Shown here: positions 58,539 through 64,000 of the stretch, in pieces
Layout: every line of letters begins with the position of its first letter
How positions within the stretch are numbered: position 1 is the stretch's first letter
Assembly: GCA_947502645.1 (NCBI GenBank)
Contig: CANNAD010000001.1
Coordinates: forward strand, 682,001 to 746,000
DNA: 64,000 nucleotides
Source: an uncultured Micrococcaceae bacterium
Lineage (GTDB): Bacteria; Actinomycetota; Actinomycetes; Actinomycetales; Micrococcaceae
Direction of reading: 5' to 3'
Program-made: the position numbers and the translations under genes
Notes under the pieces: generated by a model
The model's input: the letters and a program-made list of their open reading frames with translations, nothing else
Told to the model about the DNA's origin: nothing
Database searches by the model: none

Positions 58539-61010
58539 CTACAGGTGATGATTTTTTGTCAACATCCGGATGGCAGCCCATCCGAACGGAACTCTCAACC
58601 AGAAACTGATGAGACGGAACAGCAAGACCGCGGACACCGCCACCGCGGCATCAACGCCCGTCGCCGTCAGTCCCAGCACGAGGGAAGATTCAACGGCTCC
58701 CAGCCCTCCCGGCGTCGGCACGATCGAACCGAGCAGGTTGCCGATCAGATAGACGATGACCAGCTGGATGGCGTCTACGGAGCCGCCGAAGGCCGTCAGA
58801 CACGCAGCGAATGTCAGGATGTAGCCTGCGTTGGAGATGACGATTCCACCCAGGGTTAGCAGCAGCCTGCGAGGTTGGGTCAGCACGTCCAGCATGCGCG
58901 GGAGGGTGCCGGTGACCAGGGCCTTCCATTGCTGCTGCGCGAACCGCCGGACCCTCGGGACCAGCAGTAGCCCCGCTGCCAGGACAAGAACTCCAAGCAC
59001 GACGGCGACTGCCGTAGGGACAGGCACGGGCCCTCCGGAGCCTGCCTGTGCTGCACCGCCGGAAAATCCGCTGGCGACGGCGAGAACGAGGACCACGAGC
59101 CCCATCACGGCGAGCATCGAGATCTGGAGGAGCCCCATGCTGGTCACAGCTATGGGCGTACGGACGCCGGCTTGCTGCAGGTATCTGGCGTTGAGGGCTG
59201 GTGCACCAACACCTGCGGGCGTGATGAGGGCAGTGAACGACGCGCCGATCTGCACCAGGACGCTGCGCCAGTAGCGCAGTTTTACTGGTGCGACCCCGTG
59301 CAGTGACATGGCTGTCCCTATATATGTGGTCAGGGAGAGTGCGAGAGCGGCTACTGCCCACCAGGGGTTAGCGGTGTTGAGCAGGTCTGCGAATTTGATG
59401 TCGGCTACCTGCACTGCCAGGAGGTAGGCGGCCAGCGCGCCGGCTGCGATGGTGATGATTTTCCGTGTGCTGAATCTGCTGACCTGCACTGGTTCGATTG
59501 TCGTGTCAGGGCGGAGTTCGGCGATCATTCCGCGAAGACCGGGCAGGATAGTGGTGTCCCTACGCAGGACGCGCCGGGTGGAACCCGGTATGACGAGGGG
59601 CTGGAGCACGGGTAGGGCACGCGTCACCGTACGTCTGCCGAAACTGCGCACAGCGGATCCCACTGCGCGGTGTGATCCAACCACGGTTGCAAGCGCTGTC
59701 AGGAGTTGGGCCAGGTCCAGCTGTTTGGCCAGCGGGGATGCTGCGGCTTCCCCCTCCTGCAGTCCACGGAGCCAGGCGTTGCCGTCGTCGTCAAAACACA
59801 CGCTGTCCCTGCTCAGGGAGCGGTGGGCAATATTGCCGTCGTGGAGTTTGCGCAACTGTTGCCAGACCTCGTCCAGTTGAGTGTCCGTGATGGTGTCGCC
59901 GTCGTGTTGTCCCAGCGGATGCATGACTGGAGTGGATTCCGTGGCGAGCAGCACGGAAGACAGGCCGACGTCGGCGATGGTCACCAGCCGGGGCACCCTG
60001 GCACCGGCGGCTTGCGCCATACTGAGGATGAGTGCATCCTTCTCAGCGGTTTGGCGCAGGGAAATACGGGCTTGGCGCCGCATGGCCTCACGAATTCTGA
60101 TGGCGCGCCAGAACTCCACAAGTGATCCGTGGATCCTGCTGTCCTCATCAAGTACTGCTATGTCCAGTTGGCGTCCGCTGCTCTCTTCCACCCGATACAG
60201 CCGTAGTCCGTAACTGCGTGGCGACTGCCAGGCATAGGGCTGGCGGGCGTCGTCGTCGAGCGGAATCCTCTGGATCCTCGCGGGTGCCAGCCCTGCCGCG
60301 CGCATGGACTGGACCAGCCCGGCCCCGGTGCTCCTGCGGTCGCTGAATCCACGTAACATCCGGACGGCAAGGCCTATAAACCGCCCCACGAAGAACGTGA
60401 GCAGTGCACCGGCCAACGCCAATCGATTGCCGAGAACGCTTAGCCCGAGCGAGAAGAACAACGCCATCCAGGCCACGTTGAGAGTGGTGAGGTTTCGCCG
60501 GGGTCCGAGCGCTGTCAGCAGTGCCACGAACGCCACGGAGTATGAGAGTGCCGGCGAGTCCTGGGCGCCTGAACTGACGACGGCGGTCGCGACCGCTGCG
60601 GCCAGGATTCCGGCCAGCAGGTGGTGGAGGGTGCGGCGGACGAGCAGTTCCACGAGTGTGATGAGCGGAATGAGCACGGCGATGGATGCCAGTGCATTAA
60701 GGGGCAGGCTGAGGAGCGGGCCGGAGGTTTCGAGCAGCTGGTGAAGGTCGCGGCCCAGGCCGTCGACGGTGCGCGGCAGGTACAGTCCGAGTCCGAGCGT
60801 GAGCAGGATTCCGGCGGCGGCGATCAGTAACTGGATGAGGTCCGAGGGCCTGCGCAGGCGGCTTCCTTTTCCCTCATCGGTGAAGTCGGTGACAGCCCGG
60901 AAGCCGGGTTCCCGCTCCCCGTTCCCCGATGTAACCACCCCTCGATTAAACCCGATCAACGCAGCGCCCCAAATCGCGGCCGTTGTCAATTCGTAATCGG
61001 CGTGTCTCAT
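58539..61010 (-). CDS. Membrane protein with degenerate kinase domain and LPG-synthase-like C-terminal region
   Basis: About 823 residues from ATG 61010 (alternative GTG 60938). An N-terminal bundle of about six helices (about 50-180), a soluble middle domain (about 200-450) and a C-terminal LPG_synthase_TM/UPF0104 region (about 500-815) of ~8 helices. The middle looks like a protein kinase fold, with LRKLHDGNIAHRSLSRDSVCFDDDGNAWLRGL, but the catalytic HRD reads HRS and DFG reads RGL, so it is probably inactive. The C-terminal half resembles lipid flippase or transferase regions. A CRP-like site overlaps the start region. Confidence 0.75.
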   Translation of the reverse strand: MRHADYELTTAAIWGAALIGFNRGVVTSGNGEREPGFRAVTDFTDEGKGSRLRRPSDLIQLLIAAAGILLTLGLGLYLPRTVDGLGRDLHQLLETSGPLLSLPLNALASIAVLIPLITLVELLVRRTLHHLLAGILAAAVATAVVSSGAQDSPALSYSVAFVALLTALGPRRNLTTLNVAWMALFFSLGLSVLGNRLALAGALLTFFVGRFIGLAVRMLRGFSDRRSTGAGLVQSMRAAGLAPARIQRIPLDDDARQPYAWQSPRSYGLRLYRVEESSGRQLDIAVLDEDSRIHGSLVEFWRAIRIREAMRRQARISLRQTAEKDALILSMAQAAGARVPRLVTIADVGLSSVLLATESTPVMHPLGQHDGDTITDTQLDEVWQQLRKLHDGNIAHRSLSRDSVCFDDDGNAWLRGLQEGEAAASPLAKQLDLAQLLTALATVVGSHRAVGSAVRSFGRRTVTRALPVLQPLVIPGSTRRVLRRDTTILPGLRGMIAELRPDTTIEPVQVSRFSTRKIITIAAGALAAYLLAVQVADIKFADLLNTANPWWAVAALALSLTTYIGTAMSLHGVAPVKLRYWRSVLVQIGASFTALITPAGVGAPALNARYLQQAGVRTPIAVTSMGLLQISMLAVMGLVVLVLAVASGFSGGAAQAGSGGPVPVPTAVAVVLGVLVLAAGLLLVPRVRRFAQQQWKALVTGTLPRMLDVLTQPRRLLLTLGGIVISNAGYILTFAACLTAFGGSVDAIQLVIVYLIGNLLGSIVPTPGGLGAVESSLVLGLTATGVDAAVAVSAVLLFRLISFWLRVPFGWAAIRMLTKNHHL

Positions 61011-61011
61011 A

Positions 61012-61025
61012 GTGATCTGGATCAC
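61012..61025 (+). promoter_or_regulatory. CRP/GlxR-like site between the membrane protein and putP
   Basis: GTGATCTGGATCAC is a full match to GTGA-N6-TCAC. Its centre lies about 66 bases before the predicted putP transcription start, a class I activation distance, and immediately before the membrane-protein ATG 61010 on the other strand. Confidence 0.6.
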
Positions 61026-61050
61026 AAAATTATGGTTTCTGGGTAAATCC

Positions 61051-61078
61051 TTGGAATAGTGGGCGACTGCCCTAAACT
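61051..61078 (+). promoter_or_regulatory. Promoter of putP
   Basis: TTGGAA (61051-61056), spacer 16, TAAACT (61073-61078), with GGAGGA further downstream before ATG 61110. Confidence 0.5.
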
Positions 61079-61109
61079 CGTACACCCCGAATTTTCCGGA
61101 GGACACTAG

Positions 61110-62642
61110 ATGACCGACCAGACATTCAAATACCTGGCGATGGCGATCTACATGATCGTCATGCTGGGTATCGGCTGGTATGCATGGAAAAAAACCAGCG
61201 ACCTTGACGACTACATGCTCGCAGGCCGCGGGCTTAAACCCGGTGTTGCCGCACTGAGCGCCGGGGCATCAGACATGTCCGGGTGGCTCCTCATGGGCCT
61301 GCCCGGTGCCATCTACATTTCCGGGCTCTCCGGTGTATGGATGGCCGCGGGACTGACCGTCGGCGCCTGGCTGAACTGGAAGTTCGTGGCTCCCCGTCTT
61401 CGTAGCTACACAGAGGTTTCCAATAACTCCATCACGGTGCCGAGCTTCCTGGAGAACCGCCTGAAGGACAAGAGCCGCATCCTGCGCGTCGTCGCCGGGG
61501 TCATCATTCTGGCGTTCTTCACGTTCTACGTTTCCTCCGGCATGGTGGCAGGCGGCGTCTTCTTTGAGAGCTCCTTCGACTCCAATTACTGGATCGGCAT
61601 ACTGGTTGTCGGCGGCATCACCGTCCTTTACACCCTGTTCGGCGGCTTCATGGGAGCTACCTTCACCGACGTCGCACAGGGCCTCATGATGTTCCTGGCG
61701 CTCATCATCGTTCCCGTCATCGGCCTGATTGCCGTTGGCGGTTTCGGTGGAATGATGGATTCCATCAACAACGTTGATCCTTCCCTGGCCAGCATCGGCG
61801 GCGGCACACTCCTTGGCGGGATTTCCGCTGCAGCGTGGGGGCTTGGCTACTTCGGTCAGCCGCACATCGTGATCCGCTTCATGGCCCTGCGCAACCCGCA
61901 GGACGCGAAGGTCGGGCGCCGCATCGGCATCACCTGGATGTTCATTTCCATCGTCGGTGCCGTCATGACCGCACTCGTGGGCATTGCGTACTTCCAGCAG
62001 AACCCGGACCTTTCACTCACAAACCCCGAGACAGCGGAGACCGTGTTCCTGGATCTGGCGCAGATCTTCTTCCACCCCCTCATCGGTGGACTGGTTCTCG
62101 CAGCAGTACTCGCAGCCATCATGAGCACCATCTCTTCACAGCTCATTGTCTGCTCCTCAGCGCTGGTCGAGGACCTTTACAACATGGTCGCCAAGAAATC
62201 CCTGACGGCGAAGCAGGGCGTCATGCTCGGCCGGGCCGGCGTGCTCCTGGTCGCCATCGTTGCCATCTCACTGGCAGCGAGCCGCAGCGAGTCCATCCTG
62301 TCCCTCGTTGCCTTCGCATGGGCTGGTTTTGGTGCAGCCTTCGGGCCGCTCATCCTGCTGGCACTCTACTGGCGAAAGCTCAGCCTTCCCGGCGCGCTCT
62401 CCGGCATGATTGTCGGTGCAGCCACAGTGTTCATCTGGGGCAACATCGACGCGCTGACCTCAACGCTCTACGAGATCGTTCCCGGCTTCATCCTCTGCGC
62501 CGTTGTGGCTATCGTGGTCAGCAAGCTGACCTACAAGCACAACGCCGAGATCGAAGCAGAGTTCGACGAAGCGGTCCGCCGCCTCGACGGTGCCGCCTGG
62601 CGTGAAGCACAGAAGGAGCCTGTCGCAGCAGCGAACAGCTAA
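61110..62642 (+). CDS. putP: Sodium/proline symporter
   Basis: A 510-residue sodium:solute symporter (SSS family) with about 13 helices. DDYMLAGRGLKPGVAALSAGASDMSGWLLMGLPG at the start and GYFGQPHIVIRFMALR in the middle are PutP signatures, including the sodium-site SAGASDMSGW. It imports proline with Na+. GGAGGA lies 11 bases before the ATG. No proline dehydrogenase is adjacent. Confidence 0.9.
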   Translation: MTDQTFKYLAMAIYMIVMLGIGWYAWKKTSDLDDYMLAGRGLKPGVAALSAGASDMSGWLLMGLPGAIYISGLSGVWMAAGLTVGAWLNWKFVAPRLRSYTEVSNNSITVPSFLENRLKDKSRILRVVAGVIILAFFTFYVSSGMVAGGVFFESSFDSNYWIGILVVGGITVLYTLFGGFMGATFTDVAQGLMMFLALIIVPVIGLIAVGGFGGMMDSINNVDPSLASIGGGTLLGGISAAAWGLGYFGQPHIVIRFMALRNPQDAKVGRRIGITWMFISIVGAVMTALVGIAYFQQNPDLSLTNPETAETVFLDLAQIFFHPLIGGLVLAAVLAAIMSTISSQLIVCSSALVEDLYNMVAKKSLTAKQGVMLGRAGVLLVAIVAISLAASRSESILSLVAFAWAGFGAAFGPLILLALYWRKLSLPGALSGMIVGAATVFIWGNIDALTSTLYEIVPGFILCAVVAIVVSKLTYKHNAEIEAEFDEAVRRLDGAAWREAQKEPVAAANS

Positions 62643-62669
62643 AGCTCAACGCCCATCCTCGAGCTGAGC

Positions 62670-62703
62670 GGCCGGCCACCCACTTTCCCGGGTGGCCGGC
62701 CGT
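62670..62703 (+). terminator. Terminator of putP
   Basis: A perfect 13-bp stem CGGCCGGCCACCC / GGGTGGCCGGCCG with an 8-base loop is followed by TTTCTCGTTTT. Confidence 0.9.
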
Positions 62704-62741
62704 TTCTCGTTTTCGTTCACGTTTTCGGAGAGAATAAGACC

Positions 62742-63233
62742 ATGAAGACGCACACGGTCATGGAGTCCCCCATCGGCGAACTTACCCTGGTCGCGACGGA
62801 CGGTATTCTCAGCGCCGTCTACATGGAGGTTCACGCTCACCGCCCCGGGATTTCCGCATTCGGTGAACGTTCGACGACGGGCCTGGAGCAGGCAGCCGAA
62901 GAGCTCACCGAGTATTTTCGCGGCGAGCGGCAGGAATTCACGGTCCCCACGGAGGCGACCGGCACTCCTTTCCAACAGCGCGTCTGGGCGTCGCTACGGG
63001 GCATCCCCTACGGCGAAACGTGGACTTATGCCCAGTTGGCTGACGCTTTGGGAGACCGGAAAGCGATCCGTGCTGTAGGAACCGCCAATGGACGCAACCC
63101 ACTCTCGATTATTGTGCCGTGCCACCGTGTGGTGGGCTCAGATGGTTCGCTGACGGGGTTTGCCGGTGGGCTCGAGCGCAAGGAATATTTGTTGAGCATG
63201 GAGAATCCTGGTCGACAGAAGTCGTTGTTTTGA
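62742..63233 (+). CDS. ogt: Methylated-DNA--protein-cysteine methyltransferase
   Basis: A 163-residue suicide DNA repair protein that removes methyl groups from O6-methylguanine. The methyl-acceptor is C127 in IVPCHRVVGSDGSLTGFAGG; the helix-turn-helix region GEALGVPGR-like is represented by GIPYGETWTYAQLADALGD. GGAGAG precedes ATG 62742. The gene stands alone between putP and cstA. Confidence 0.93.
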   Translation: MKTHTVMESPIGELTLVATDGILSAVYMEVHAHRPGISAFGERSTTGLEQAAEELTEYFRGERQEFTVPTEATGTPFQQRVWASLRGIPYGETWTYAQLADALGDRKAIRAVGTANGRNPLSIIVPCHRVVGSDGSLTGFAGGLERKEYLLSMENPGRQKSLF

Positions 63234-63334
63234 GCAAGGGATGCTTCCGGTCAGCACACCCATGACCTAGTCTGAGCTGTGACGGGCAACACCATCAGCC
63301 GTCCACGCCTCAACCACGGAAGGGGAGAACTTCA

Positions 63335-64000
63335 ATGGGTTCCCTGGTCCTCATGCTCGTTGGCCTGGCCATACTCGCAGCCGGCTACATGGTGTATTCG
63401 AAGTATCTCGCCCGTAGGGTTTACAAGCTCAACAACGCTTTCGTCACACCCGCACACGAGCTCAAAGACGGTGTGGACTACGTTCCCACCAACAAGTTCA
63501 TCCTGTGGGGCCACCACTTCACCTCAGTGGCCGGTGCCGCACCCATCGTCGGCCCGGCGATTGCCGTCATCTGGGGCTGGGGACCTGCCTTCCTGTGGGT
63601 CACGCTGGGAACCGTGTTCTTCGCCGGGATGCACGACTTCGGTGCGCTGTGGGCATCAACCCGCAACAAGGGACGTTCCATCGGAGCGCTGTCCGCCCGC
63701 TACATCGGCAAACGCGGGGCCAACCTGTTCCTGGTGGTGATCTTCCTCCTCCTGCTCATGGTGATCGCGGCATTCGCCGTCGTCATCAAGAACCTGCTCA
63801 TCAGCACGCCCGCCGCCGTCATCCCCACCTGGGGTGCCATAGTCGTCGCCCTGCTGGTGGGTGTGGCCGTATACCGTCTGCGGTGGCCGCTGCTCCCGGT
63901 GACCATCGTCGGCGTCGTCGCACTCTATGCACTCATCGTGGTCGGCGACAGAGTCCCGGTGGTGCTCCCCGAATCGATCCTCGGCATGACGCCGGCCACC
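63335..64000 (+). CDS. cstA: Carbon starvation protein A, N-terminal part
   Basis: The frame opens at ATG 63335 (AGGGGAGAAC upstream) and runs past the window edge without a stop. It encodes MGSLVLMLVGLAILAAGYM and later KFILWGHHFTSVAGAAPIVG, the CstA signature, with about six helices visible so far. CstA imports peptides or pyruvate during carbon starvation. CstA proteins are normally ~550-700 residues, so about a third is present. Confidence 0.92.
   Translation, partial: MGSLVLMLVGLAILAAGYMVYSKYLARRVYKLNNAFVTPAHELKDGVDYVPTNKFILWGHHFTSVAGAAPIVGPAIAVIWGWGPAFLWVTLGTVFFAGMHDFGALWASTRNKGRSIGALSARYIGKRGANLFLVVIFLLLLMVIAAFAVVIKNLLISTPAAVIPTWGAIVVALLVGVAVYRLRWPLLPVTIVGVVALYALIVVGDRVPVVLPESILGMTPAT

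Noticed and set aside
61011-61106. Start of the membrane-kinase gene at 61106
   Set aside because: This start would leave only 3 bases to the divergent putP ATG and would run through the putP promoter and the CRP-like site.

Overview
The base composition (high GC, GTG/TTG starts, GC-rich third positions), the short leaderless promoters (TANNNT six bases before the start codon), the lipoprotein and secreted protein styles (DUF6318, S8 proteases, xxxLxxG heptad protein) and the gene content point to a chromosomal segment of a high-GC Gram-positive soil actinobacterium, most likely a member of the Micrococcaceae close to Arthrobacter. I see no rRNA, tRNA, CRISPR array, phage or complete insertion sequence. 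The window looks like chromosome with several accessory catabolic loci.

Layout. 0-5.7 kb: the tail of a sulfatase-family enzyme, a decayed dihydrofolate reductase-like fragment, a pirin, a cystine-type amino-acid ABC transporter (minus strand) and a secreted PKD protein plus DUF6318 lipoprotein pair. 5.9-10.8 kb: an aromatic FAD hydroxylase with twin TTC-N7-GAA operators, a DUF421 membrane protein, argE and an N5-(carboxyethyl)ornithine-synthase-like enzyme. 10.9-14.1 kb: a TetR-regulated MMPL exporter with two matching palindromes over its promoter. 14.2-18.0 kb: mixed small genes, including an AAA ATPase and a Phd/RelE-like toxin-antitoxin candidate.

18.0-26.9 kb is an amino-sugar operon: GntR regulator, DasR-type operators, binding protein, two permeases, nagB, a GH32/43/68-like hydrolase, a secreted endonuclease/exonuclease/phosphatase-fold enzyme, a ROK kinase and nagA. 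The first permease appears to start at an ATC codon. 27-37 kb holds small regulators, a SAM-type riboswitch before an MHS transporter and flavin monooxygenase (sulfur acquisition), then housekeeping hydrolases and an S8 protease. 37.3-44 kb has a ChaB/Rho-N protein, an MHS transporter, a succinate-semialdehyde dehydrogenase, a CurA-type reductase and an ABC-2 exporter.

44-52.3 kb is the most intriguing locus: a PucR-type regulator between a divergent pair (M20 amidohydrolase and thiamine-diphosphate enzyme) and a TRAP transporter followed by an RraA-fold protein that has lost the usual catalytic arginine. It reads as an uptake-and-breakdown module for an unidentified, possibly ureido or amide-bearing, organic acid. 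52.4-64 kb carries a phosphoribosyltransferase, a 768-residue heptad-repeat membrane protein, an acyl-CoA thioesterase, a second S8 protease, a large membrane protein with a degenerate kinase domain, a sodium/proline symporter, ogt and the start of cstA. Two CRP/GlxR-like sites lie in the last part. All family assignments are from reading the sequences; no database search was run.
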